A stretch of DNA of 9,039 bases from an uncultured Sphingomonadaceae bacterium (GTDB lineage: Bacteria; Pseudomonadota; Alphaproteobacteria; Sphingomonadales; Sphingomonadaceae). Where the stretch lies: positions 1-9,039 of the forward strand of contig CAMLKX010000066.1 of the NCBI GenBank assembly GCA_946480515.1. The letters are read 5' to 3'. The first letter of the stretch is position 1, and every line of letters begins with the position of its first letter. The notes under the pieces are model-generated. The model did no database searches. It was not told the DNA's origin and worked only from the letters and a program-made list of their open reading frames with translations. The position numbers and the translations under genes are program-made. Positions 1-6,373 of the stretch are shown in pieces.

Positions 1-118
1 ATTGATACAGCGTGATCGGATCGTCATTGACGACGGCGACGGTTTGACCCTCCGCCTTGCGGTCACAACCGGAGGCAAACGTGGCGAGCGCGAGGGCGAC
101 AATGATCCGATTACGCAC
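1..118 (-). CDS. epsD: EpsD-like lipoprotein peptidyl-prolyl isomerase, N-terminal part only
   Basis: Partial gene running off the left edge; 39 codons are visible from a GTG at 118-116. The start has a basic n-region (MRNR), a hydrophobic core (IIVALALATF) and a lipobox-like FASGC with the lipidated cysteine at residue 18. After a short charged linker comes AVVNDDPITLYQ (residues 28-39), which resembles the opening of SurA/PpiC-type isomerases (VNxxxIT). This combination is typical of EpsD, the lipoprotein isomerase found in exosortase/EPS loci, thought to assist folding in the periplasm. The GTG is the only usable start, because an in-frame TGA lies 18 nt upstream of it; a G-run (GGGGGG) precedes it closely. 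The residue after the cysteine is Asp, which in E. coli favours inner-membrane retention. The parvulin domain is outside the window, so the family call rests on the N-terminus and the xrtV/epsI neighbourhood. Confidence 0.7.
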   Translation of the reverse strand, partial: MRNRIIVALALATFASGCDRKAEGQTVAVVNDDPITLYQ

Positions 119-155
119 TTGCCCCCCGCATTTGAAAAATCACTTTCTTCGTCAT
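111..155 (-). other. possible 14-codon leader ORF overlapping the epsD start
   Basis: An ATG at 155-153 on the minus strand opens a 14-residue frame (MTKKVIFQMRGASA) ending in TAA at 113-111, so it overlaps the epsD GTG start in another frame. Such an arrangement could couple translation of epsD to the short ORF. The nearest GGAG lies about 13 nt upstream of the ATG, which is far. This could easily be chance. Confidence 0.12.
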
Positions 156-160
156 AGCAT
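132..160 (+). promoter_or_regulatory. candidate sigma-70-type promoter for the XrtV accessory gene
   Basis: TTGAAA (132-137; five of six matches to TTGACA) is followed after 17 bp by TAGCAT (155-160; four of six matches to TATAAT). It sits in the most A/T-rich part of the 84-bp divergent region between the epsD-like gene and the accessory gene. It would give a leader of roughly 35 nt before the ATG at 203. Called by eye from consensus only. Confidence 0.3.
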
Positions 161-190
161 GGGAGAAACTCCGGTGCCAGCGAGCCAGGA
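154..190. promoter_or_regulatory. leader block shared with 7788-7822
   Basis: The order ATAGCATGG (154-162), GTGCC (174-178), GCGA (180-183), AGGA (187-190) recurs in the other divergent region at 7788-7822 with spacings differing by only 1-2 nt. It overlaps the candidate -10 element and extends to the ribosome binding site of the downstream gene. It could be a shared promoter and leader or an operator. The AGGA part is expected as a Shine-Dalgarno sequence and carries little weight. Confidence 0.25.
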
Positions 191-202
191 AGGGGCGGAA
201 TC

Positions 203-460
203 ATGGAAACTGTCTACGATTGGGTGACCGTGGGCATTTTCGCCGCGCTAGTTGTCCTATTCATGCAGCGGTCGACCGGCGACGAGCTCCAACGAGACGA
301 AGACTCACTGCTCCTGTACCTTGCAGCCGGCGGCGGCTGCGCTGCCGCCAACTATTTCGGGAACCAGGAACAACATGTGGTCGCGGTGCTGCTGATCGCC
401 GGAACGCTCGGCTTCATACTGTATTTCCTGAAGCCCTTTCGTTCCTGGCCACGACCCTGA
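203..460 (+). CDS. XrtV sorting system accessory protein (small membrane protein)
   Basis: 85-residue protein with an ATG start 7 nt after a strong AAGGGG ribosome binding site. It has an N-terminal hydrophobic segment (about residues 8-21), a polar stretch, a second weakly hydrophobic Gly/Ala-rich segment (36-52) and a third segment (59-76), ending in a basic tail. The opening METVYDWVTVGIF, the internal CAAANYFGN and the overall length match my recollection of the small protein annotated beside exosortase V in sphingomonads. No biochemical function is known to me, and there are no catalytic motifs. It is divergent from the epsD-like gene and convergent with epsI. Its TGA (458-460) directly abuts the epsI stop codon on the other strand. 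Its presence on the opposite strand from xrtV/epsI suggests separate control. Confidence 0.7.
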   Translation: METVYDWVTVGIFAALVVLFMQRSTGDELQRDEDSLLLYLAAGGGCAAANYFGNQEQHVVAVLLIAGTLGFILYFLKPFRSWPRP

Positions 461-1132
461 TCACACCATCAGCACCCGTCGCTGGGAGGGTGCGAGCGAT
501 GCCAGCAGCGCTTTGATGAAGTCGCTCATCTCCGCCATCGCACCCGCCTGATCATGGCGGACGGTAGAGACACGAACCAGCACGGCGTCCGGAACCACCC
601 GGCGCAAATTGTCGGTCGCCACCGCCAGCCGCTGCTCGGCCCAGCTTGCAGGAAGGTGGTTGCCGATGCGAGTCCAATAGAGGATGTGCTCGGTCCGCCC
701 GTCAGCGGTGGCGGATAGTTGATTGGCGGGAAGAATTGCGGCGCCGACGTTGAGATCGCGTCGCGTCACCGCGGTCAGCTGATATCCACCGGCCGGATAA
801 CACACCTCCGGGCGATGCACCTGCAGCAATCCGGTTTGACCACTGCTCTGGGCGACGAGCAACATGATCGGTGCCGATCGACCGTTTGAATAGACCCGCG
901 TCAAGAGCTGGCTGTACAGCATGTTGGCCAGCTGGTCCTCAGGCGGCACGACCAACCCGCTGCTGGTGACGAACTTCCATTGTCCGATCTGCTTTGGAAC
1001 CAGCCCGTCGAGCGAGCCCTTTCCAAGATAATCGAGCTTGATGTTGGGTCTGCGAGCGGCGGCAAGACCGGCAGCTCCGCAGAACAATAGGCCGAGCGAA
1101 AGGCTACGCCGATCTAGCGTTGTCGGTCTCAT
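461..1132 (-). CDS. epsI: exosortase-associated protein EpsI, V-type
   Basis: 223-residue protein. The N-terminus (RRSLSLGLLFCGAAGLAAA, residues 8-26) is a signal peptide or membrane anchor, placing the rest in the periplasm. The twin arginines before the hydrophobic core are only weakly Tat-like. The family signature is the block VHRPEVCYP at residues 105-113 (His106, Arg107, Pro108, Cys111, Tyr112, Pro113), followed by GGY. This HRPExCYP pattern marks the EpsI/DUF3485 family, which is found fused to or next to exosortases; it is needed for EPS production in some systems but its reaction is not established. The ATG (1132-1130) overlaps the xrtV stop as ATGA, implying translational coupling. 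Length is normal for a stand-alone EpsI. The stop codon faces the accessory gene with no spacer. Confidence 0.85.
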   Translation of the reverse strand: MRPTTLDRRSLSLGLLFCGAAGLAAARRPNIKLDYLGKGSLDGLVPKQIGQWKFVTSSGLVVPPEDQLANMLYSQLLTRVYSNGRSAPIMLLVAQSSGQTGLLQVHRPEVCYPAGGYQLTAVTRRDLNVGAAILPANQLSATADGRTEHILYWTRIGNHLPASWAEQRLAVATDNLRRVVPDAVLVRVSTVRHDQAGAMAEMSDFIKALLASLAPSQRRVLMV

Positions 1133-2013
1133 GAGGTTGCCTGCTGATCGCGCCGCTGAACGAAGCTGCTGAACAGATGGTCGACGGCAAAGACCGTGGC
1201 GAGCGCGACCGCGAACATCAGCAGCCCGGCGAAGTCATGGATGAAGCCCTGGGCAGCTGCCTCACCGAAGTAATAGGTGATCAGGATCAACACGATCACC
1301 CGAACGAAGTTGGAGAAAACTGCGACCGGGATCACGGCAAGCGCCACCACCAGGAAGGCAGCGAAATTCGTACGGTGCCGAAGATAGACGTAGAAGAGGC
1401 AGACCGCGCTCAAGGTGATGATCGAATTAAGGCCGGCACAGGCTGCAGCGACCAGCAGCTCATATTGGGCAATCTGAATCACCACGCCCGAGCTTGCGAT
1501 CGGATATCCGAACAGGTGAAGCAGGGCGACAGCCCACTGAGAAATGGCAATCTTGATTGGCTGCGTTACCGCAGCCACCACCGAGTCCGGCGGCGGGAGC
1601 GTGAACGCCAGGTAGATCAACGGAAACCAGATCGCCCGCAGAACCGCGCCGCCGAACAGCAGATAGGCGCCGGCGATCAACGCACCGTACATCGCGAACG
1701 CCTCGATCTCGAGAATGCCGGTGATGCGCGCAACCACGAAGATCGACAGCAGAATGAGCACTGCAGCTCCGCCCGCCCACGGCCTCGGCCGGCGCGGCTG
1801 CGCCTTGCTGTCTTTCAACTCCCGGTGCAGCAGCCACAGTCCGGTCGCGAGTACGATGGGTCCGTGCCCACCCTGTTCGGTTGACCAGCTGAACCTCGCG
1901 ATTTCGATGAACGTCGGGAGCACCAATGCGATGCAGCCGATCGCCAGCACCACCTGCCCAACCGACAACGATACGGGGAAGAGCTTGCCCGGTGGAGTTC
2001 GAACTAGAAGCAA
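1129..2013 (-). CDS. xrtV: exosortase V (polytopic membrane transpeptidase-like protease)
   Basis: 294-residue polytopic inner-membrane protein. Family landmarks in order are WSTEQGGHGPIVLATGLWLL (43-62), LPPPDS (139-144), then the catalytic triad: Cys192 in AACAGLNS, Arg238 in SNFVRV and His259 in FIHDFAG. These are the Cys/Arg/His residues of exosortase/archaeosortase enzymes, which cleave and probably transfer C-terminally sorted substrates. The V-type assignment follows from the adjoining V-type EpsI and the accessory protein rather than from alignment. The start is uncertain: TTG at 2013-2011 is the first usable start after an in-frame TAG (2130-2128), with no ATG or GTG between, and it lacks a clear Shine-Dalgarno. 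A GTG at residue 21 is the next plausible start, and either leaves the conserved regions intact. Followed with a 4-nt overlap by epsI. Confidence 0.88.
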   Translation of the reverse strand: MLLVRTPPGKLFPVSLSVGQVVLAIGCIALVLPTFIEIARFSWSTEQGGHGPIVLATGLWLLHRELKDSKAQPRRPRPWAGGAAVLILLSIFVVARITGILEIEAFAMYGALIAGAYLLFGGAVLRAIWFPLIYLAFTLPPPDSVVAAVTQPIKIAISQWAVALLHLFGYPIASSGVVIQIAQYELLVAAACAGLNSIITLSAVCLFYVYLRHRTNFAAFLVVALAVIPVAVFSNFVRVIVLILITYYFGEAAAQGFIHDFAGLLMFAVALATVFAVDHLFSSFVQRRDQQATS

Positions 2014-2168
2014 GCTGGTACACTTTGATTTTGCACGAGCTTCTCTCGCGGATTTAGACGCGGACGCTAGACTTTCAGTCCGGCTGCTGCAAGTTGCCGA
2101 AGCCGTTTCCTGTCCCGCTTTCGGGCGCTAAGCTCGACAAAATTCCTTAGGCGAGGTGGTGAAGTGCG
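2014..2168. other. divergent intergenic region between xrtV and the GT2 gene
   Basis: 155 bp with no supported gene. It carries the candidate xrtV promoter and, at its right end, the ribosome binding site GAGG (2153-2156) before the GT2 GTG. Short inverted repeats GACT-TTC-AGTC (2070-2080) and CCCG-CTTT-CGGG (2114-2125) are present but have only 4-bp arms, so they are not convincing operators. No clear promoter for the rightward gene could be picked. Confidence 0.4.
2064..2092 (-). promoter_or_regulatory. candidate promoter for xrtV-epsI
   Basis: On the minus strand TTGCAG (2092-2087) is followed after 17 bp by TAGCGT (2069-2064), about 50 nt before the xrtV TTG start. The spacing is ideal, the -35 matches TTGACA at four positions, and the -10 is poor against TATAAT but resembles the TAGCAT seen in the other two divergent regions. 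By-eye call only. Confidence 0.22.
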
Positions 2169-3335
2169 GTGACCTTCCTGATCGTCGCGATCCTGGCGCC
2201 AATCGCACTTGTGACCTTAGTGTTCACCGTTGAGCTGCTTGTCGGCCTGCCGGCGCTGCGGCCAGCTTCCTACAGCCCTGCGCGCGAACCGATAACGATC
2301 GTCATTCCAGCGCATGATGAGGAGCTGATCCTTGGCGCCACACTGGCGGCAATCAAGCAAGCTGCGGGTTCGGACGCGACCATCCTGGTGGTGGCGGACA
2401 ACTGCGTCGACGGGACGGCGGAGTGCGCGCGCGCCGCGGGGGTCGAGGTGATCAAGAGACATGACGACACCCGACGCGGGAAGGGATTCGCGCTGTCCTT
2501 CGCCCGCGATCATCTCAGAGAAAATCCGCCCGCCACCGTAATCGTCCTGGACGCAGATTGTGCGACAGACCATGCAAGCATCACGGCTCTGGCAGCGGCG
2601 GTCATAACCAGCGGCCGCCCTTGCCAAGCGGTCAACCTGCTCCGCCCGGTGACCGGCAAGGCTCCGCTTGTCCGCCTGTCCACCTTCGCTTTCATGGTGA
2701 AAAATCTGGTGCGGCAACGGGCACTGCAACGGCTGGCGGGCCGCGTCCATCTGACCGGAACCGGAATGGCGATTCCGTGGCGGCTGTTTGCCGAAGCTAA
2801 TCTCGCGACCGCGAGCATCGTCGAAGACGTCAAGCTGGGACTCGAGTTGGACAGGAACGGCCACCCGCCGATGCTGGTGCCTACCGCGGTCGTGTGGAGC
2901 GATCCCGCGCCGCAGGAGACCACGCTTGTTCAGCGTCAGCGCTGGGAAGGGGGTTTCCTCGCGATGGCCACCCGAACGGCTCCGGCCGCGCTAGGCCGAA
3001 GCCTACGACGGGGCGATCTGCGCGGTCTATGGGCTGCGCTCGATCTATGCGTTCCCCCGCTGACCCTGCTCCTGCTGCTGAACCTGGCCGCATTGCTGTT
3101 GGGGGCCGGAATGACATGGGTGTCAGAAGCGCAATGGTGGCCGCTTGCCCTGCACGCGACCCTTTTCGCTGCCGCGGGGCTGGCGCTCGCGCTGGCCTGG
3201 TGGCGGGAAGGACGGCAGTTCATTTCTCTCGGCGGGCTGCTCCAGATCCCGCTTTATGTCGCCTGGAAGATCCCGATGTACTTGGGACTGAGCCGTAAGG
3301 GATCGCCGAACGAATGGCTGAGGACCGGACGTTAG
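2169..3335 (+). CDS. membrane glycosyltransferase family 2, processive-like
   Basis: 388-residue GT2 enzyme of GT-A fold. An N-terminal membrane segment (residues 3-28) precedes the catalytic domain. Motifs are ITIVIPAHDEE (42-52), VVADNCVDGT (74-83), the metal-binding DAD (128-130), GTGMAIP (197-203), the acidic pair E219-D220 in VEDVKLGLEL, and QRQRW (255-259), a QxxRW signature. Two or more membrane segments follow (about 295-317 and 322-344) and the C-terminus holds KIPMYLG (367-373). QxxRW is common in processive GT2 enzymes such as cellulose or hyaluronan synthases but also occurs in non-processive membrane GT2s. It likely transfers a nucleotide-sugar-derived residue to a lipid-linked acceptor at the inner membrane; the sugar cannot be predicted. 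The GTG start has GAGG 12 nt upstream. It stands alone on the plus strand and its TAG overlaps the GT25 stop codon. Confidence 0.85.
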   Translation: MTFLIVAILAPIALVTLVFTVELLVGLPALRPASYSPAREPITIVIPAHDEELILGATLAAIKQAAGSDATILVVADNCVDGTAECARAAGVEVIKRHDDTRRGKGFALSFARDHLRENPPATVIVLDADCATDHASITALAAAVITSGRPCQAVNLLRPVTGKAPLVRLSTFAFMVKNLVRQRALQRLAGRVHLTGTGMAIPWRLFAEANLATASIVEDVKLGLELDRNGHPPMLVPTAVVWSDPAPQETTLVQRQRWEGGFLAMATRTAPAALGRSLRRGDLRGLWAALDLCVPPLTLLLLLNLAALLLGAGMTWVSEAQWWPLALHATLFAAAGLALALAWWREGRQFISLGGLLQIPLYVAWKIPMYLGLSRKGSPNEWLRTGR

Positions 3336-4072
3336 CCAAGCGCGCGGATCGCGACGATCACTGCGATCAAGGTTCCGGCCACCGCGACCACGCTTGCTTC
3401 GCGCATTCCGAAGCTGATCTCTCCCCGTTCGGCCGAACGCTTGATTCTCCGGGCAAGTGAGGCGGCCACCCGCAATCCAGGCAGGCGGTCGAAGAAACGC
3501 AAACTTGCAATATCGGACCGCGATGGCCGCTGGAGGGCGAGCACCGGGTCGGCAAACAGGGTGACCAGCTGCGGGTGATTCCGGCGGAACCAGATGTAGG
3601 CGCCGTCGATCGGCGGCGGATCGTCGAGTCGCAAGAGCCCCTCAAGGTAGGGCACCAGAACAGCGGCCGCGCTCGCAGAAAATCCCATGCAGTGGGTTCC
3701 CATGATGTCGCTTTCTTGAAGCCGCTCCGGCGTGAAAGCGATGTAACCACCGTAGAAGATATCGAACGGCTCCGATGGCCCCGCCTGCCGAGCCGCTTCC
3801 GTGAAATCGGCGTCGTCCTCCAGGATCAGGACGCTGGCACTACACTCGGCAGCCTCACGCAAGATGGTGAGATGGCTGAGGAAGCAGCCCTTTTCTCCGC
3901 GCGACCGGAACGGCGCCTGCTCGTCGGGAGCGACCGCGTCGATGAAGCGCACGCGCGGATCCTCATGGAGGCCGATCCGGCGAAGCTCCGCCTCCATCTC
4001 GGCGCGGCGATCAGGCCGGCTGCGCAGGTTGATCACGCGCATCATCTCGAACGCCGAGAAAGGAGCGTTCAT
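3332..4072 (-). CDS. glycosyltransferase family 25 with C-terminal hydrophobic tail
   Basis: 246-residue protein of the LPS-type GT25 family. Motifs are MRVINLRSRPDRR (11-23), EKGCFLSHLTIL (60-71), LILEDDADF (82-90) with the EDD likely binding metal or donor, HCMGFSASAA (127-136) and QRPSRSDI (181-188), all typical of GT25. I chose the ATG at 4072-4070 because it overlaps the stop of the upstream GT4 gene as ATGA and places the INLRSRPDRR motif near the N-terminus. The frame stays open for 63 more codons upstream but that stretch is Arg/Ser-rich shadow of the GT4 gene. The last 22 residues (225-246) form one long hydrophobic stretch after a basic region (ARRIKRSAERG), suggesting membrane attachment at the C-terminus. 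Last gene of the leftward operon; it probably adds one sugar to the repeat unit. Confidence 0.85.
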   Translation of the reverse strand: MNAPFSAFEMMRVINLRSRPDRRAEMEAELRRIGLHEDPRVRFIDAVAPDEQAPFRSRGEKGCFLSHLTILREAAECSASVLILEDDADFTEAARQAGPSEPFDIFYGGYIAFTPERLQESDIMGTHCMGFSASAAAVLVPYLEGLLRLDDPPPIDGAYIWFRRNHPQLVTLFADPVLALQRPSRSDIASLRFFDRLPGLRVAASLARRIKRSAERGEISFGMREASVVAVAGTLIAVIVAIRALG

Positions 4073-5328
4073 CCGGCGGCTCCGACTGCATGCTCGACCT
4101 GCCAGTGCGATCGCGCCGAGTTCATCGCGAGCAGGCGGGTAAACTCTTCCTCGAGCTGCCTCGCCGACGCATCCGAATCGAACTCCGCTTCGACCGTTGC
4201 TCTCGCCTCTTCTGCCAATCGCCGGCCAAGCGCTGGATCCTCGAACAGGCGCGTCATGCACTGGCCAAGCTCATCCCATTGAGCCGGAGTGAAGAGAAGG
4301 CCGTTGACGCCGTCCCGAACAAGCTCCGGAACCCCTGCGACGCGGCTGGAAACAACCGGTACGCCGAGGGCCATCGCTTCCATCAACACGATCGGCAGGC
4401 CCTCCATGAAGCTCGGCAACACGAGCATTCCCGCGCGCGCGATTTCTTCAAGCGTCTTTTCCTCGCCCAGCCGACCGACGAATGTAACCGACTGCTGCAG
4501 CCCGAGCCGATCTGCGATCCGTTCCAACCGAACGCGTTCAGGCCCATCACCGATCAGCCGCAGCTTGGCATTGGGAAACTGCCTTCTGATGCGAAGGAAC
4601 GCGTCGAGCAGGCCGGCCTGTCCCTTTTCAGGGGAGAGACGCCCGACGCAGACGATCATCTCGCGATTCTCCCCACGCTCGGATTGGCGAGGAAGCTCGG
4701 AAATCGGCAAGCCGCAGCGAATGACCCGGAACTTGCTCCATTGACTAGGCGGCACCAGACGCATGGCCTGTGCCCGGCCAAACCAGGACACACACACCAC
4801 CATATTGGCGGTGGTGATCTTGTCGGGCAGCAGCAGCCCGGCCGGATAATCGGTCTCGGAGATACCGTGCATGGTGAAGCTCCAGCCGATACCGAGATAG
4901 CGGGAGGCAAGGAACCCAACCGTAGCCGCCGAATTGGCGAAATGATTGTGCAGATGGCGGATACCGCGCCGGCGCAGCTCATAGGCGAGGAGCATCGCCT
5001 CGGCGAAGTGCGCGCAGGCAAGAAGCAGCCCGCGCAACCCCGGCGGTCGGTGCCGCAATGCCCGCCAGACGGTTCGTGCGTAGCCGAGCGGACTACGTGC
5101 AAGCAGGGTGAGATGCGCGCGCACAAAGGCAGCGGCGGGCTGGGCGAGGAGGATGAAGGTGGATGCGGCCTCAACCCGCTCTTCCGTCCCGCTGAGCTCA
5201 TTGATCGCCGGCGAGCGCACGCTGAAGGTTGCGATCTCCCGGCCAAGCCGTCGAAGCGCGGCCACTTCCCGCCTGATGAACGTGTGCGACGTGGCCGGGT
5301 AGAGGCTGGTCAGATAGGCTAGAGCCAT
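4069..5328 (-). CDS. glycosyltransferase family 4 (WcaL/AmsK-like)
   Basis: 419-residue GT-B fold retaining glycosyltransferase. The opening LAYLTSLYPATSHTFIRREV (3-22) is typical of the colanic-acid WcaL/AmsK-like subgroup. HLHNHF (125-130) and MHGISETD (153-160) mark the acceptor side. The donor domain has VGRLSPEKG (228-236), IGDGPER (259-265) and E309-GLPIVLM-E317, the EX7E motif, followed by VPVVSSRVAGVPELV. The ATG at 5328-5326 was chosen over in-frame upstream codons because GGAG (5341-5338) lies 9 nt before it and the alternative 33-residue extension overlaps the upstream GT2 gene. It follows that GT2 by 37 nt and overlaps the GT25 start by 4 nt. It likely adds a sugar to the lipid-linked oligosaccharide at the cytoplasmic membrane face; the donor is unknown. 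Confidence 0.88.
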   Translation of the reverse strand: MALAYLTSLYPATSHTFIRREVAALRRLGREIATFSVRSPAINELSGTEERVEAASTFILLAQPAAAFVRAHLTLLARSPLGYARTVWRALRHRPPGLRGLLLACAHFAEAMLLAYELRRRGIRHLHNHFANSAATVGFLASRYLGIGWSFTMHGISETDYPAGLLLPDKITTANMVVCVSWFGRAQAMRLVPPSQWSKFRVIRCGLPISELPRQSERGENREMIVCVGRLSPEKGQAGLLDAFLRIRRQFPNAKLRLIGDGPERVRLERIADRLGLQQSVTFVGRLGEEKTLEEIARAGMLVLPSFMEGLPIVLMEAMALGVPVVSSRVAGVPELVRDGVNGLLFTPAQWDELGQCMTRLFEDPALGRRLAEEARATVEAEFDSDASARQLEEEFTRLLAMNSARSHWQVEHAVGAAG

Positions 5329-5365
5329 GCCGCGCTGCTCCGCCTTGCATAAGGTGCGTCCATCG

Positions 5366-6373
5366 TCATTGGCCGCCCTTGTAATCGAACGCAGCTCGGC
5401 TGGCGAAGAAGAAGCGGGTCGCGCCAATCAACTCCGGAATCTTCGCCAGCATGATCATGGCCGAGTGCTGCCAATTGAACAGCAGGCGATGGCCGCGGCG
5501 CACAGTCATGCGTGTGACCTGCGCCGAATAAAGCAGTGGCAGTGCCAGCACCGTCGCGACCTGGCCTGTCCAGCAGGCGATGAGGACAACGGCCAATGGG
5601 ACAGCCGCGGCCCATAGCAGCGCGCTTCGAAGCTGAGTTCCATAGACGCGCTGCGGCAGTCCGCCGGTGACACTCCATACCTGCGCATAGCCAAATCCGC
5701 CGCGCATCGCCCGGCGCCACCATTGGCCGAACCGGCTGATGGCGGCATCATGCCGGGTCATCGGCTGATTGAGCCGCCACAGGTCCCAACCCCGCGCGCG
5801 CAGTCGCGCCGCCAGCTCCGGCTCTTCGCCGGCAAGCAACTCGGGCCGGAAGCCGCCAGCCTCCTCATAGGCCGAGAGCCGCATCATGGAATCGCCGCCG
5901 CAGGCCTGAGTTCGCCCGAGTGGAGTGTCCCACTCTAGGTCGCACATCCGATTATAGAGAGAATGATCCGGGTGGATCTCTGCCCGCCGGCCGCAGACCA
6001 CCGCCACCCGTTCGTGATCGTGCAGGAACAGATAGGCGCTTTCGATCCAGCCCGCCTCGAGCAGGCAATCTCCGTCGATAAATTGAACGACCTCGCATCC
6101 GGGATGCCGCGCGCGCAGTTCAGTGACCCCGGCGTGACGGCCACGAGCAGCCGTGAACGGACGGTCCGGCTCGAGACGCACAACCGTGGCGCCAAATGTG
6201 GTCGCCAGTGCGGCACTACCATCCGTCGACGAGGAATCGACATACACCAGCCGGTCGCGCCACTCCCTGAGAGATTCAAGGCAGCCCCGAAGCCGCTCCC
6301 CCTCATTGCGGCCGATCACCACGACGCCGATCTGCTGGCGTTCGCGTTCGGTCAGGCGCGCAGGCTCCACCAT
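5366..6373 (-). CDS. glycosyltransferase family 2 with C-terminal membrane segments
   Basis: 335-residue GT2 enzyme of GT-A fold. Motifs are IGVVVIGRNEGERL (15-28), VDSSSTDGS (45-53), the metal-binding DGD (100-102), CGGDSMM (158-164) and GEEPELAARL (182-191), the region carrying the catalytic acidic residues. Two hydrophobic segments (about 249-268 and 271-288) follow the catalytic domain, then a hydrophobic KIPELIG element (310-316). It is a non-processive type, as no QxxRW is present. Start choice: the ATG at 6373-6371 shares its A with the TGA of the flippase frame (TGATG), a common coupled arrangement. A GTG at 6388 would add five residues but has no ribosome binding site. Second gene of the leftward operon, 37 nt before the GT4 start. 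Probably adds one sugar to the repeat unit. Confidence 0.85.
   Translation of the reverse strand: MVEPARLTERERQQIGVVVIGRNEGERLRGCLESLREWRDRLVYVDSSSTDGSAALATTFGATVVRLEPDRPFTAARGRHAGVTELRARHPGCEVVQFIDGDCLLEAGWIESAYLFLHDHERVAVVCGRRAEIHPDHSLYNRMCDLEWDTPLGRTQACGGDSMMRLSAYEEAGGFRPELLAGEEPELAARLRARGWDLWRLNQPMTRHDAAISRFGQWWRRAMRGGFGYAQVWSVTGGLPQRVYGTQLRSALLWAAAVPLAVVLIACWTGQVATVLALPLLYSAQVTRMTVRRGHRLLFNWQHSAMIMLAKIPELIGATRFFFASRAAFDYKGGQ

Noticed and set aside
203..460. Accessory protein as a possible exosortase substrate
   Set aside because: Its end lacks a short sorting motif before the last helix and it has no signal peptide plus mature domain; it looks like a small membrane partner.
1177..1884. 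235-residue open frame on the plus strand opposite xrtV
   Set aside because: Antisense shadow of a membrane protein gene; very rich in Asp/Arg/Gln/His and lacking any domain.
2114..2125. CCCG-CTTT-CGGG and nearby GACT-TTC-AGTC as operators or terminators
   Set aside because: Arms are only 4 bp, no T-run follows, and such repeats are common by chance in GC-rich DNA.
4073..4261. 63-residue N-terminal extension of the GT25 frame
   Set aside because: It overlaps the GT4 coding region, is Arg/Ser/Gly-rich, and the internal ATG at 4072 has the usual ATGA coupling.
4090..5322. 410-residue open frame on the plus strand opposite the GT4 gene
   Set aside because: Antisense to a gene with clear GT4 motifs; its translation is Arg/Gln/His/Pro-rich with no recognisable domain, as expected in high-GC DNA.
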